From Acetobacter conturbans (GTDB taxonomy: Bacteria; Pseudomonadota; Alphaproteobacteria; Acetobacterales; Acetobacteraceae): a stretch of 64,000 nt of DNA. The translations under genes were made by a program, and so were the position numbers. Of this stretch, positions 54,707 to 63,911 are shown piece after piece. The notes beneath the pieces are model-generated. The model ran no database searches. It saw only the letters and a program-made list of their open reading frames with translations, and had not been told where the DNA came from. Each line of letters starts with the position of its first letter. Position 1 is the stretch's first letter. The stretch is taken from assembly GCF_011516755.1 (NCBI RefSeq), contig NZ_WOSY01000009.1:113902-177901 (forward strand), given 5' to 3'.

Positions 54707-55783
54707 CTAGAGAGCTCTACTCAACCGGGTGACCGCCCACGCGGCCGAGTCCGCCACCACCGGATCAGGATCGTTCTGCAATGTCTGCGCGAGGCCACGG
54801 AGAGACAGATCTCCGGAATTACCGATGGCGATCAGTACGTTCCGGACAAAGCGATTCCGTCCGATCCGTTTGATCGGTGAGCCGGAAAACAGGGTGCGGA
54901 AGCCAGCATCATCCAGCTTTGCGAGGTCAGCCAGCCCGGGAGCCACCAGATCCTCCCGTGCCTTCAGTTTTATGTGCCGTGATTCCTGCGCAAAGCGGTT
55001 CCAGGGGCAGGCCGCAAGGCAGTCGTCACAACCATAGATATGATTGCCCATCGCCTCGCGGAATTCATGCGGGATCGGTCCGGCATGTTCGATCGTGAGG
55101 TAGGAGATGCAACGGCGCGCATCGAGTCGATAGGGTGCGGGAAACGCGTTGGTCGGGCAGACCTCCAGACAGCGCGTGCACCGTCCGCACTGTCCTGCCC
55201 GGTGGGGTGTCGGGGGCAGATCGAGGGTCGTGTAGATTTCCCCCAGCAGCAGCCAGCTTCCGTGGTCCCGAGAGACCACGTTCGTGTGCTTGCCCTGCCA
55301 GCCGAGCCCCGCATGTTCGGCGAGCGGCTTTTCCGGCACCGGCGCGGTATCGACGAACACCTTGACCTCGGCTTCCAGTCCGGCGCGGCGGATTTCCGCG
55401 ACCAGATACTGGGCGAGATGCTTGAGCATGCCTTTGATGACGTCGTGATAGTCGCGGTTGCGGGCATAGACCGAGATATTGCCCCGGTCGGCGTGGGTGA
55501 GGGTGGCGAGGGGGTCGCCTTCCGGCGCATAGGACAGGCCGAGCGAGATCACACTGCGCACTGCAGGCCACAGCCCTTGCGGGTGGGCGCGGGCTTCCAC
55601 GCGATCCGCCATCCACTCCATCGTGCCGTGGTGGCCCTGCTCCAGCATGTCCTTTAGCCGCGCGCCGGTGTCAGGACCAAGGTTGGCGTCACAAATACCG
55701 AACGCGTCGAATCCAAGGTCGCGCGCCTTGGTTTCCAGACGATGGACCAGCCGGTGTATGGGGGTGGAAAGTGACTGAGGCAT
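54707..55783 (-). CDS. queG: Epoxyqueuosine reductase QueG
   Basis: This 358-residue cobalamin-dependent enzyme reduces epoxyqueuosine to queuosine, the last step of the wobble modification. [13 protein letters not shown] and [20 protein letters not shown] are in the N-terminal part. [22 protein letters not shown] is followed by two ferredoxin-type 4Fe-4S motifs, [16 protein letters not shown] and [11 protein letters not shown], and a C-terminal HEAT-like region ([18 protein letters not shown]). ATG 55783 has AAAGGAAG five bases upstream. tgt and queA lie within 3.5 kb on the same strand. Confidence 0.95.
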   Translation of the reverse strand: MPQSLSTPIHRLVHRLETKARDLGFDAFGICDANLGPDTGARLKDMLEQGHHGTMEWMADRVEARAHPQGLWPAVRSVISLGLSYAPEGDPLATLTHADRGNISVYARNRDYHDVIKGMLKHLAQYLVAEIRRAGLEAEVKVFVDTAPVPEKPLAEHAGLGWQGKHTNVVSRDHGSWLLLGEIYTTLDLPPTPHRAGQCGRCTRCLEVCPTNAFPAPYRLDARRCISYLTIEHAGPIPHEFREAMGNHIYGCDDCLAACPWNRFAQESRHIKLKAREDLVAPGLADLAKLDDAGFRTLFSGSPIKRIGRNRFVRNVLIAIGNSGDLSLRGLAQTLQNDPDPVVADSAAWAVTRLSRAL

Positions 55784-55900
55784 CCCGGCTTCCTTTGACC
55801 GGCAGGGTTGGCGACGCACCGCTGTGACACAGCGGTCTGTTATGCTCCCTTGCCGCCAGCCTTATCCCATATTGATCCCGTTCAGCGTTGGGCTTTCTTT

Positions 55901-56569
55901 TTACTGTCCGGTTTTGGCGGCGATTGTCGCGGTGCTGGCATTGGCGGGGGCTGAGGCGCTGGTATTATTGGTGCTGGCCGGCGTGGTGTTGAGAAGGCGT
56001 GGAGCCTCCGTTCCGGATGTGGCCGTGGCGCTGCCCTTCGCCTGAGTGCCACCGGCCTCCGTCTTGTGGTCGAGTTGTGGCTCCATGAACGCGGAGATCC
56101 ATCCTTTCGGCGGCCTGCCGGACGGCACCGTCTGCCGCACGCATCCACGCACAACAGTGGCGCACACACCGTCTGTTCCAATCAGCATGTCATTGTCGCC
56201 GCTGTAATAAACGTCCTGCACTCGTCCATCGACGACCCGGAAATCCGCCACACAGCTCTTGCCGTCGCCGCCGCCCATGCTGCTGATGATATTCTGGACG
56301 GACTGCACGGGAATGAGTGTCGACGTCGCCGCCGTGCCGATGTTCCGGCCCCGCTGATATTCGTAAAGGGTGACGTGCTCGTTGAACTTTTTCATTTTGT
56401 CAGGGAGCCCCGCACAGGCCTGCATGTCGTCTTCTGTCATCCCGACCATGCTGTATTGTGCTTTATGGGCCACGCGGGAGGCGTAGTAACCGCATCCTGA
56501 CAGGGACATGAGGGAAATCAGAAGCGCCAATGACGACGCGCGACGAAAAGCTGGCCGGTTAAAAGACAA
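55901..56569 (-). CDS. Lipoprotein of unknown function
   Basis: This 222-residue protein starts with a lipoprotein signal (SSLALLISLMSLSGCGYYAS) with Cys at about residue 26. A conserved-looking core follows: MVGMTEDDMQACAGLPDKMK, LYEYQRGRN, CVADFRVVDGRVQDVYYSGD. A Ser/Thr/Ala-rich tail of about 60 residues ends it. I do not recognise the family, but VGMTEDDMQACAGLP recalls small outer-membrane lipoproteins of the SmpA/OmlA kind. It lies between queG and tgt on the same strand, yet spacing does not show an operon. Confidence 0.7.
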   Translation of the reverse strand: MSFNRPAFRRASSLALLISLMSLSGCGYYASRVAHKAQYSMVGMTEDDMQACAGLPDKMKKFNEHVTLYEYQRGRNIGTAATSTLIPVQSVQNIISSMGGGDGKSCVADFRVVDGRVQDVYYSGDNDMLIGTDGVCATVVRGCVRQTVPSGRPPKGWISAFMEPQLDHKTEAGGTQAKGSATATSGTEAPRLLNTTPASTNNTSASAPANASTATIAAKTGQ

Positions 56570-56735
56570 AAATCTTCCCTTTGATCAGGTGTGATGTGCA
56601 GACTCCGGTACTATATCGCCTCGTGAAATATTTCAATATATTGCCAGAAAATCGATTAAATTTATCAAAACATGCAATGGTCAGCAGAAATTTTTCTGAT
56701 TCGTAATTTCCTGAAAATCGCCCGGTCAGCTGTTT

Positions 56736-57899
56736 TTACGCGACGGGCGGAATCAGCGGTTGAGGCACTTCATCCTCGCTCCAGTCTTCAGCGTTCCATT
56801 CCGTGCGTAGATGCTGAGCGTGCGAGGACAGCACGCCGTCCACGATGGCGGCGCGAATACCGCGCATCAGGCGTTGATAGTAGGCAAGGTTGTGCCATGT
56901 CAGCAGCATCGGCCCGAGGATTTCGTTGGCGCGGAACAGATGATGCAGATAGGCGCGGGAATGCCGCGTGCAGGCCAGACAGTCGCAGTGCGGTGAAAGC
57001 GGCCTTGCGTCGAGCGCGAACCGGGCGTTGCGCAGGTTGATGTGGCCACGTTCCGTGTACGCGCGGGCGGTGCGACCGGCGCGGGTCGGCATCACGCAGT
57101 CGAACATGTCCACACCACGCATCACGCTGCCGAGTAGATCATCCGGCGTGCCGACACCCATCAGGTAGCGGGGCTTGTCAGTCGGCATGAGTGGGGTTGT
57201 CACGTCGAGCGTCGAGAACATCAGTTCCTGCCCTTCGCCCACGGCAAGGCCGCCGATAGCGTAGCCCTCGAAGCCGATATCGGTCAGCGCCTTCACGCTC
57301 TCGGCGCGCAGTTCCGGCTCCGTGCCACCCTGCACGATACCGAACTGGCCGTAGCCTTCACGCTGGATGAAGGCCTCGCGGGAGCGAGCCGCCCAGCGCA
57401 TCGACATCCGCATGGAGGCCGCGATAGCCTCGGGTGCTGCGGGCAGGGCAGGACACTCGTCGAAGCACATGGTGATGGTCGCATCCAGCGCGTGCTGGAT
57501 GTCGGTCGAGCGTTGCGGATCGAGGCGGTGTTTTGAGCCATCAATATGAGACTGGAATGTCACCCCGTCCTGATCGAGCTTGCGGAGCGCGCCCAGCGAC
57601 ATGACCTGAAAGCCGCCCGAGTCCGTCAGGATCGGGCCGGACCAGTCCATGAATTTATGCAGCCCGCCGAGTTGCTTCACCTTCTCAGCGCCGGGACGCA
57701 GCATCAGGTGATAGGTATTCCCCAGCACGATACCCGCGCCTGTCGAACGCACGGCGTCCATGGTCATGGCCTTCACCGTCCCGGCTGTGCCGACGGGCAT
57801 GAAGGTCGGTGTCTGAACCGGGCCGTGTGCCGTGTGCAGCGTACCTGCGCGGGCCTGACCGTCGGTGGACTCGCAGATCCAGCGGAACGTGCTGCTCAT
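56736..57899 (-). CDS. tgt: tRNA-guanine transglycosylase
   Basis: This 387-residue enzyme exchanges the guanine at position 34 of Asp, Asn, His and Tyr tRNAs for preQ1. [20 protein letters not shown] comes first, with [20 protein letters not shown] holding the catalytic Asp region. [11 protein letters not shown] and [20 protein letters not shown] lie in the barrel. The zinc site is C-x-C-x2-C in [22 protein letters not shown] 57899 (MSSTFRW) gives a normal-length family protein; the extension upstream to 58037 is not conserved. Confidence 0.97.
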   Translation of the reverse strand: MSSTFRWICESTDGQARAGTLHTAHGPVQTPTFMPVGTAGTVKAMTMDAVRSTGAGIVLGNTYHLMLRPGAEKVKQLGGLHKFMDWSGPILTDSGGFQVMSLGALRKLDQDGVTFQSHIDGSKHRLDPQRSTDIQHALDATITMCFDECPALPAAPEAIAASMRMSMRWAARSREAFIQREGYGQFGIVQGGTEPELRAESVKALTDIGFEGYAIGGLAVGEGQELMFSTLDVTTPLMPTDKPRYLMGVGTPDDLLGSVMRGVDMFDCVMPTRAGRTARAYTERGHINLRNARFALDARPLSPHCDCLACTRHSRAYLHHLFRANEILGPMLLTWHNLAYYQRLMRGIRAAIVDGVLSSHAQHLRTEWNAEDWSEDEVPQPLIPPVA

Positions 57900-57989
57900 G
57901 GGTGGGTGCCTTTTGCTGTGAGAAGTGTATGGGGCGCTGCCCCAAACCCCGGCAGGAAACGCTGCTTCCTGCACCTCGATGCATTGAAA

Positions 57990-58035
57990 CCGGTTTCCAA
58001 AGGCAAGCCTTTGGTGGGGCATGGGGCCAACCCCC
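57990..58035. repeat. REP-like extragenic palindrome, copy 2
   Basis: CCGGTTT is followed by the palindrome CCAAAGGC-AA-GCCTTTGG (57997-58014) and then a TGGGGC...CCCCCA hairpin-like tail, matching copy 1 at 5224. It lies between queA and tgt. Confidence 0.8.
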
Positions 58036-58079
58036 AATACTGCGCTGACTTATGATGTAAGGGCTCTCCCCTTAACCCG

Positions 58080-58098
58080 CCAAAGGCGGTGCCTTTGG
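58080..58098. repeat. REP-like extragenic palindrome, copy 3 (inverted)
   Basis: CCAAAGGC-GGT-GCCTTTGG followed by AAGC mirrors copies 1 and 2. Copies 2 and 3 lie within 100 bases in opposite orientation, as in paired REP (BIME) units. Confidence 0.75.
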
Positions 58099-58119
58099 AA
58101 GCTGTTTGCAAGAGTTTCA

Positions 58120-59178
58120 TCACACTATTTCCGCACGGCGCAGCAGGCAGGCATCGCCATAGGAATAGAAGCGATAGCCATCGCGGACCGCGTGCTCGTA
58201 GGCCGCCTTCATCCGCTCCTTACCCGCGAAGGCGCAGACCAGCATGAAGAGCGTCGAGCGTGGCAGATGGAAGTTGGTCATCAGCATATCGACTGCGCGG
58301 AAGCGGAAACCGGGATGGATGAAGATCGACGTGTCACCATCGAACGGCATCACGCACCCATCTTCCGAAACCGAGCTTTCCAGCAGCCGTAACGTGGTCG
58401 TGCCGACCGCGACGATACGGCCACCACATGCCTTGACCGCGTTGATCCGGTCTGCCGTTTCCTGCGTGATGATGCCGCGCTCGGCATGCATGTGATGCCC
58501 GGACAGGGTCTCGGCTCGCACGGGCAGGAACGTGCCCGCACCAACATGCAGCGTCAGCGTTTCGCGGCCGACACCGGCTTCATCAATGCGTCGCAGCAGG
58601 TCAGGCGTGAAGTGCAGACCGGCCGTGGGAGCGGCGACTGCCCCGCGATGCTCGGCGAAGATGGTGCGGTAATCGCTCTGGTCCTCGGCGGTCGGACCTT
58701 GTGGACGGGCGATATAAGGGGGCAGCGCGAGCGCTCCGGCGGTTTGCAGGAACGTGTCGAACGCATCGCCTTCCGCACTGAAGCGCAGCGTGGCCCCGCC
58801 GTGACCGTCCAGTGTGGCCACCTCAGCCGTATCGGTCGTGCCGGGAAAGGTCAGCGTGTCACCCAGCTTGAGGCGTTTGGCATTGCGGATCAGCGCGCTC
58901 CACGACCCATCATGCTGATGCTGGTCCAGCGTGACACCGATTTTGGCCTCGCCGCGCAGGGCATGAAGCTGCGCCGGGATGACCGCCGTGTCGTTGGCCA
59001 CGAGCAGGTCGCCCTGTCGCAGCAGGTTAGGGAGTTCCGATACCCGGCGGTCGACGAAGGGTGCGGCGAGATCGGCGGGCACATCCAGCAGACGCGCGCT
59101 CTCACGCGGTCGCGCCGGGTGCTGCGCGATCGAAGTCTCGGGGAGGTGAAAGTCGAAATCGGCGGTGCGGTCGTCCAT
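58120..59178 (-). CDS. queA: S-adenosylmethionine:tRNA ribosyltransferase-isomerase QueA
   Basis: This 352-residue QueA transfers and isomerises the ribose of SAM to preQ1 in tRNA, forming epoxyqueuosine, the substrate of QueG. FDFHLPETSIAQHPARPRES is the family start, followed by LVANDTAVIPAQLHA, GAVAAPTAGLHFTPDLL and VGAGTFLPVRAETLSGHHMH. FIHPGFRFRAVDMLMTNFHL and STLFMLVCAFAG close it. Two inverted REP-like units separate it from tgt, its natural partner in the pathway. Confidence 0.97.
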   Translation of the reverse strand: MDDRTADFDFHLPETSIAQHPARPRESARLLDVPADLAAPFVDRRVSELPNLLRQGDLLVANDTAVIPAQLHALRGEAKIGVTLDQHQHDGSWSALIRNAKRLKLGDTLTFPGTTDTAEVATLDGHGGATLRFSAEGDAFDTFLQTAGALALPPYIARPQGPTAEDQSDYRTIFAEHRGAVAAPTAGLHFTPDLLRRIDEAGVGRETLTLHVGAGTFLPVRAETLSGHHMHAERGIITQETADRINAVKACGGRIVAVGTTTLRLLESSVSEDGCVMPFDGDTSIFIHPGFRFRAVDMLMTNFHLPRSTLFMLVCAFAGKERMKAAYEHAVRDGYRFYSYGDACLLRRAEIV

Positions 59179-59422
59179 GCGGGGCAGCGTTTACGGAATT
59201 TGGCCGTTTTGCGCCAGTGAGGATTGAAGCAGTGCGTACGAAAGGATGCTGGCTTCTGGGCCGCCGCCCTACAGGTCCCCGGCTGGTAGGTAGTCCCGTT
59301 CGTGGGGCTGTGACATACCGGGCAGGGTCTGAGCCTTCCGGGAGGAGGCCCTTAAATCTCCCGGTGCTGCCCATAAATCGGGCCCACGCATAAAATCGGG
59401 CGCAGAAATGGGATCAAGAGTC

Positions 59423-59749
59423 ATGATGACAGCAGCACTCTATATTGTGGCGGCTTTTGTCGAGATCGCGGGATGCTTCTCTTTCTGGGCGTGGCTTCGC
59501 ATGGGCAGGACACCCCTGTGGCTTCTGCCCGGATGCCTGTCGCTGGTGCTGTTCGCGTGGCTGCTGACATTCAGTTCGGCGGACAATGCGGGACGGGCTT
59601 ATGCCATTTATGGCGGCGTCTATATTGTTGCGAGCTTCTGCTGGTCGTGGGCAGTGGAGGGAATCCGGCCCGATCAGTGGGATGTCATTGGGTCGGTGAT
59701 CTGCCTCCTTGGCGCGGGTCTCATTCTGTTCGGTCCCCGAACAGCCTGA
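59423..59749 (+). CDS. YnfA-family (UPF0060) membrane protein
   Basis: This protein of about 108 residues with four membrane helices has [54 protein letters not shown] and [13 protein letters not shown]. The Glu in the first helix and the Trp-rich segment are typical of UPF0060. YnfA is a small-multidrug-resistance-like protein reported to export drugs or metabolites; the substrate here is unknown. It is a single gene. Confidence 0.88.
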   Translation: MMTAALYIVAAFVEIAGCFSFWAWLRMGRTPLWLLPGCLSLVLFAWLLTFSSADNAGRAYAIYGGVYIVASFCWSWAVEGIRPDQWDVIGSVICLLGAGLILFGPRTA

Positions 59750-59912
59750 CCGGTCATTCCGCATTTGGGGCTCTTGAAATTCAGGTGATGGCAGGGCTTC
59801 CGGTCCTCTCCTGCTCACGGCGCAGAGCCCCGGAAATTCCTCCAGCCCTTGAACCTTTGGTCCGACAGCGCCATTTTCCTCGTCAGATCAATTTGTCTGC
59901 AGGAGAATGCCC

Positions 59913-60131
59913 ATGTCTTACGCGCTGCTTGATGCTCCCCGCGTTGCCAAGGCCGCCAAAACATCCCTCGATGTGTTGAAGGGGGCCAATGAAACATCCG
60001 AAGCGCATCAGCGTAAGACGATCATGGTGGAACGGATCGCCGCACTGGCGCAGGCTGCCGCTGAGTCGCCGAAGAATGACGGTGTGACGCTCACCTCCGA
60101 GGAGTTCTGGCTAATCAGCCTCAACTGGTAA
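59913..60131 (+). CDS. Small helical protein of unknown function
   Basis: From ATG 59913, with AGGAGAA upstream, the product of about 72 residues starts MSYALLDAPRVAKAAKTSLD and contains ERIAALAQAAAESPKNDGVT, then LTSEEFWLISLNW. It looks helical and acidic/basic-balanced. No family is recognised. It lies 26 bases before the PEBP gene and may share its transcript. Confidence 0.55.
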   Translation: MSYALLDAPRVAKAAKTSLDVLKGANETSEAHQRKTIMVERIAALAQAAAESPKNDGVTLTSEEFWLISLNW

Positions 60132-60157
60132 GCGGACAGGAAATAAGGAGCCTTCCC

Positions 60158-60658
60158 ATGGCGTTCACGGTGACAAGCCCGGCCTTTATCAATGGCAGTG
60201 TCATGCCTCAGGCGCAGGTCTATTCCGGCATGGGCCAGACGGGCGGCAATCTGTCACCGCCGCTGAAATGGGAAGGGGCTCCTGCCGGGACGAAGAGCTT
60301 TGTTGTCACGCTGTACGATCCGGATGCCCCGACCGGCTCGGGCTGGTGGCACTGGGTTGTCGTCAACATCCCGGCCGAGGTGACGTCACTGCCGGAGGGT
60401 GCCGGGTCGGGGAAAGCGGGACTGCCGAGCAGCGCTTTGCAGGTGCGGACCGATTTTGGCGCGCCGGGTTATGGGGGAGCCGCACCACCGCCGGGACGCG
60501 TGCATCGCTATGTCTTTACCGTCACGGCGCTCGACGTGCCGCATCTTGAGGTGACGGCGGACTCCAGTCCGGCACTGGTGGGCTTCATGGTGAACCATCA
60601 TCGTCTGGCGTCCGCGCAACTGACGGTATTGTACGGTTCAGGCACAAAAACGCCCTGA
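60158..60658 (+). CDS. YbhB/YbcL-type PEBP-like protein
   Basis: This 166-residue phosphatidylethanolamine-binding-protein (Raf kinase inhibitor-like) fold has AFTVTSPAFINGSVMP, GGNLSPPLKWEGAPAGTKSF and VVTLYDPDAPTGSGWWHWVV. FGAPGYGGAAPPPGRVHRYV is the ligand-site loop. Function in bacteria is not firmly known; the pocket binds anionic groups such as phosphate. The start lies on the 3' side of a small gene, probably in the same unit. Confidence 0.92.
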   Translation: MAFTVTSPAFINGSVMPQAQVYSGMGQTGGNLSPPLKWEGAPAGTKSFVVTLYDPDAPTGSGWWHWVVVNIPAEVTSLPEGAGSGKAGLPSSALQVRTDFGAPGYGGAAPPPGRVHRYVFTVTALDVPHLEVTADSSPALVGFMVNHHRLASAQLTVLYGSGTKTP

Positions 60659-60757
60659 TCCCGTGAGATGAAGACTTTGTAACAGGCTTGCGGTTTCCGC
60701 CTCCTGTGCCAATCTAGAAAGTGGCCCGATCGGAATGGCCATGAGGGATCAAGCAGC

Positions 60758-61555
60758 ATGAACGACCAGGAACGCGACCTGATATCGAAATTCATTGCCC
60801 GGGTGGGCGGTGGCGCCCCACAGGCTGGATTCGGCAGTGTACCCGCTACCACCCCGTCGCTGCCTCCGATCGACCCCGAAGCGGACCGCTTCATCGCGGA
60901 CAATTTCCAGAAATATCCGGATGCCCGTTATCGCATCACGCAGATGGCGGTGGTGCAGGAAGCAGGGCTGATCGAAGCGCAGAATCGTATTCGTGAACTG
61001 CAGTTTCAGCTTCAGCAGTCACAGCAGGCTCTGCAGCAGGCCCAGCAGTCGAAAGGCTCTTCTGGCGGATTTCTGGGTGGTCTGTTCGGTGGCGGTCAGC
61101 AGCGTGCGCAGGCCGCACCACCACCGGGCTGGGGTGGCCAGCAGGGATATGCCCAGCAGCCGCAACAGCCGCAGATGCAGCCGCTGCCTCCCGGGTTTCA
61201 GCCGGGCATGTTCCGTCAGGGCGGCTCAGGATTTCTGGGCTCGGCACTGACCACGGCCGCAGGTGTTGCAGGTGGCATGATGGCGGCGAACGCGCTGGAA
61301 GGCCTGTTCTCGGATCATCATGGAGTGGGTGGTGATGCGGCCGGTGGCTGGGGGGCTGGCGCGGGCGCGCCCGGCGAAACAGTCGTCAATAACTACTATG
61401 GCGATGGGGCCGGTGCGGCGGCAGGGGGTTCCGATCCTTTCGCGGGTGCAGGCACTTCCGCTGATCCGGGCTTTGATGCTGGTGGCAATGATAGCTGGGG
61501 CGGCGGCGATGGCGGTGGTGGTGACTGGGGCGGCGGGGACGACCAGTCCTTCTGA
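60758..61555 (+). CDS. DUF2076-domain protein
   Basis: This 265-residue protein has the DUF2076 opening DQERDLISKFIARVGGGAPQ and then EADRFIADNFQKYPDARYRI with TQMAVVQEAGLIEAQNRIRE. A glutamine-rich coiled region (QLQQSQQALQQAQQ) leads into a Gly-rich hydrophobic stretch (GFLGSALTTAAGVAGGMMAA). The end is a Gly/Asp/Trp-rich low-complexity tail. Family function is unknown. It is followed by a terminator and may be a membrane-associated scaffold. Confidence 0.88.
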   Translation: MNDQERDLISKFIARVGGGAPQAGFGSVPATTPSLPPIDPEADRFIADNFQKYPDARYRITQMAVVQEAGLIEAQNRIRELQFQLQQSQQALQQAQQSKGSSGGFLGGLFGGGQQRAQAAPPPGWGGQQGYAQQPQQPQMQPLPPGFQPGMFRQGGSGFLGSALTTAAGVAGGMMAANALEGLFSDHHGVGGDAAGGWGAGAGAPGETVVNNYYGDGAGAAAGGSDPFAGAGTSADPGFDAGGNDSWGGGDGGGGDWGGGDDQSF

Positions 61556-61581
61556 TTGCCGCTGTTTTTTCAGGTTTTCAG

Positions 61582-61611
61582 ACCCGACCGTGAGCAACGG
61601 TCGGGTTTTTT
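61582..61611 (+). terminator. Intrinsic terminator after the DUF2076 gene
   Basis: A 10-bp perfect stem (ACCCGACCGT / ACGGTCGGGT, loop GAGCA) is followed by six T. Confidence 0.95.
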
Positions 61612-62040
61612 ATTGTCGAGAATAGTCCCGGCGAACGGGAGAGAGTGAACAACTCTGTCCCGTGCCATTTTCATAAGACCCGCTCTCCCTCTCCGCTCCC
61701 TCGTTTCTGATGAAAGAGAGAGCAGAGGGGCTGTTTTATTCCTATCGGCGGCACAGCGCCGAAACGGCGGCCTTTCTCATTTTTCATGCGAAGGGCGTCG
61801 ACACTATCCAGACCCTTCAAACGTCTGCCAGCGTGACGCGTCCGGAATGCGTTGCTGCTTCTCCTGAAAGAATTGAGAAATTTCTCACTGTGATGGGAAA
61901 TCTCCATTGCAAGCGCAGGTCCTGACCAATTTGTCGTGAGTTTGGTCATGAAAAGTTTGTAAGGAGGTATGCAGTATTTGCATAATTCTTATAATGACGT
62001 GTATATTCCCACAGAACAAAAACAGGGAAAGCGACTACGC
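61612..62040. other. Promoter-bearing gap before the antiporter gene
   Basis: About 430 bases hold no confident gene. AAGGAGG at 61961-61967 and TATAAT at 61991-61996 lie ahead of the antiporter start; the latter resembles a -10 box. No clear -35 box is visible at the usual spacing. Confidence 0.5.
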
Positions 62041-63297
62041 ATGGGAAATATCACGGCATTGATAGCAGATGCGTTAATCTTTGTGATGCTGCCATGGCTA
62101 TTGTGGCAGATCATGCGGAAGTCATTGCCTATTGTCGTGTTGCCAATTCTTATCGGTATGATGCTGGCGGCCTGGCATGTTCCTGTGGACACGGTGGGGA
62201 TACCATCTGTCTATGGTAATAATATTGGCTGGGTTGCTGTTCTTGTTCTCGCTTTTACGGCCGGCCTTGAAATGTGGGTCCATCCGGGTGAGGAGGGTGG
62301 CCCCTCCTCTTTTCCAGCTCCACCGCTTGGACGGCTTCTGGGTGGAGCCGCCGTTGCGCTTGGCGTTCCCTTTCTCGTCGGGTCTTTTCTTGCTTACGAA
62401 TTCTTTCTGCCCCTGAAAGGCTGGCACGCACCGCATGCCGCGCCGTGGGTGGCGGCCGCGTCGATTGGGTTGTGCATCGCCGTCAGCGCGTTGCCTGTGC
62501 TGATCGGGGTGGTGAGGGAGCTTGAGCCTTCTCAGCGTCCTCTCGGTCAGCTTGCGCTCAAGCTGGCGGTTGTGGATGACGCCGCCCTGTGGATCGGGCT
62601 TGCGACACTCCAGTTTCTGGAAAAAGGACCGGCAACGCTTCATGGCTGGACCGGGCTGGAGTTTCTCGCTGTTGCCCTTCTTGTGGGGCTGGCGGTGCTG
62701 GGAAGCTGGGCTTCACGCAACATCCAGCATCCGCCGCTGTGGGTGATCTGGGCAGCCGTGCCGATTTATCTGGCGGCCGGAGCATGGGCGAGTATGCAGC
62801 TCGGACTCCATGAACTGATCGGCGCTTATTTCGCGGGCGCCATCATGCCGCCAAGCTGGGTGCGCCGCCTGCCGGTCGAGCGTGTGGGCACGTTCTCCCT
62901 GATCTGGCTTGCTCCCCTGTTTTTCGGCCACAGCGGTCTGCATATCAACGGTGATGCGCTGACATGGCCATCGGTCCTTGCGTCGCTTTCTCTCGTGGTG
63001 ATCTCGATCGTGACCAAAATCGGTGCGGTCTTTCTTTACCCCCCGGCAGCAGGGCTGAGTTCACGCCAGGCTCTCAGTGTCGGGGCGTTGCTCCAGTGCA
63101 AGGGCCTTATGGAAATCGTTGCCGCGACCATTCTGCACGCGCAGGGCATGCTGTCGGAGTTTGCCTTTGCTTCCCTGATGGTGCTGGCCGTGATTTCGAC
63201 CACACTGACTGGTCCGATGTTCAAGCTGGTCGCGCCGCGCGCGCGTCGGGAGAAGGCGAGTCGCGATGTCAGGCAACGGGCAGTCGTCAGCCTGTAA
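62041..63297 (+). CDS. CPA2-type cation:proton antiporter (NhaP/KefB-like)
   Basis: This protein of about 418 residues has twelve or so membrane helices (LPIVVLPILIGMMLAAW, NIGWVAVLVLAFTAGLEMW, LVVISIVTKIGAVFLYPPA). Markers are AFTAGLEM in the early helix, LKLAVVDDAALWIG with the paired Asp expected of the ion site, FFGHSGLHIN and QCKGLMEIVAATI. This is the monovalent cation:proton antiporter-2 type. ATG 62041 is preferred because it starts at MGNITALIADALI. The longer frame (61969, or a TTG at 61978) would add about 20-24 residues, with a TATAAT box inside it. Ion specificity is unknown. Confidence 0.88.
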   Translation: MGNITALIADALIFVMLPWLLWQIMRKSLPIVVLPILIGMMLAAWHVPVDTVGIPSVYGNNIGWVAVLVLAFTAGLEMWVHPGEEGGPSSFPAPPLGRLLGGAAVALGVPFLVGSFLAYEFFLPLKGWHAPHAAPWVAAASIGLCIAVSALPVLIGVVRELEPSQRPLGQLALKLAVVDDAALWIGLATLQFLEKGPATLHGWTGLEFLAVALLVGLAVLGSWASRNIQHPPLWVIWAAVPIYLAAGAWASMQLGLHELIGAYFAGAIMPPSWVRRLPVERVGTFSLIWLAPLFFGHSGLHINGDALTWPSVLASLSLVVISIVTKIGAVFLYPPAAGLSSRQALSVGALLQCKGLMEIVAATILHAQGMLSEFAFASLMVLAVISTTLTGPMFKLVAPRARREKASRDVRQRAVVSL

Positions 63298-63409
63298 GGC
63301 CGTCTCACCCTCGGGGAGCGGTCTGTCGTATCTGTTATGACAGACCGCTATTGCGAGGCGTTCTCATTCATGGTTATCTCTGCATCGACACAACGCTAGA
63401 GGCGCGTCG

Positions 63410-63646
63410 ATGTATATCTGTTCCTGTAACGGACTCACTGATAACGATGTACATGCTGCGGTTGACGCAGGCGCGACACGTCCCGTCGAAGTTTATGCGG
63501 CCCGCAAATGCCGGGCCCAGTGTGGGAACTGCGTGAAGGGCGTTGTCTGCCTGCTCCGTGAAGCTCTTAAGAAAAGAAATGTCGCTCCGGCTGTGATCGC
63601 CTCCATCGAACTGGGGCATCACGAGGGATCTCAGGCCGTCGCCTGA
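63410..63646 (+). CDS. Bacterioferritin-associated ferredoxin (Bfd-like)
   Basis: This 78-residue [2Fe-2S] protein has the Bfd pattern MYICSCNGLTDNDV, with Cys 4 and 6, and CRAQCGNCVKGVVCLL, with further Cys, preceded by the helical DAGATRPVEVYAAR. Bfd passes electrons to release iron from bacterioferritin. No bacterioferritin gene is in view. It sits alone between the antiporter gene and a bidirectional terminator. Confidence 0.88.
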   Translation: MYICSCNGLTDNDVHAAVDAGATRPVEVYAARKCRAQCGNCVKGVVCLLREALKKRNVAPAVIASIELGHHEGSQAVA

Positions 63647-63821
63647 AGGTTCGTCCTACCGGAGAGAGCCTTTGTCCGCCTGTTTTGTCAGGAGAGGACG
63701 CGACGGCTACTCCCATGAACGGTCATGAGCGCACGGTCCCATGAGCCTTCAGTCCAGCAACATATGTGAGTGTTTTTATGAGCCTTGAGGGCGGGATGCA
63801 GTTGTCAGCCTGAGTTCAAGT

Positions 63822-63859
63822 AAAAAAGGGCGGGAACCCTGAGGTTCCCGCCCTTTTTT
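63822..63859. terminator. Bidirectional intrinsic terminator at the right edge
   Basis: A 17-bp perfect stem (63822-63838 and 63843-63859) with A-run and T-run on opposite sides serves both strands. A second hairpin, GGGAGGC-TTTT-GCCTCCC, follows at 63864-63881 and can end the minus-strand gene beyond. Confidence 0.95.
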
Positions 63860-63911
63860 GATCGGGAGGCTTTTGCCTCCCTCTCCGAACTATTCTTGTA
63901 GTTTGTATATT

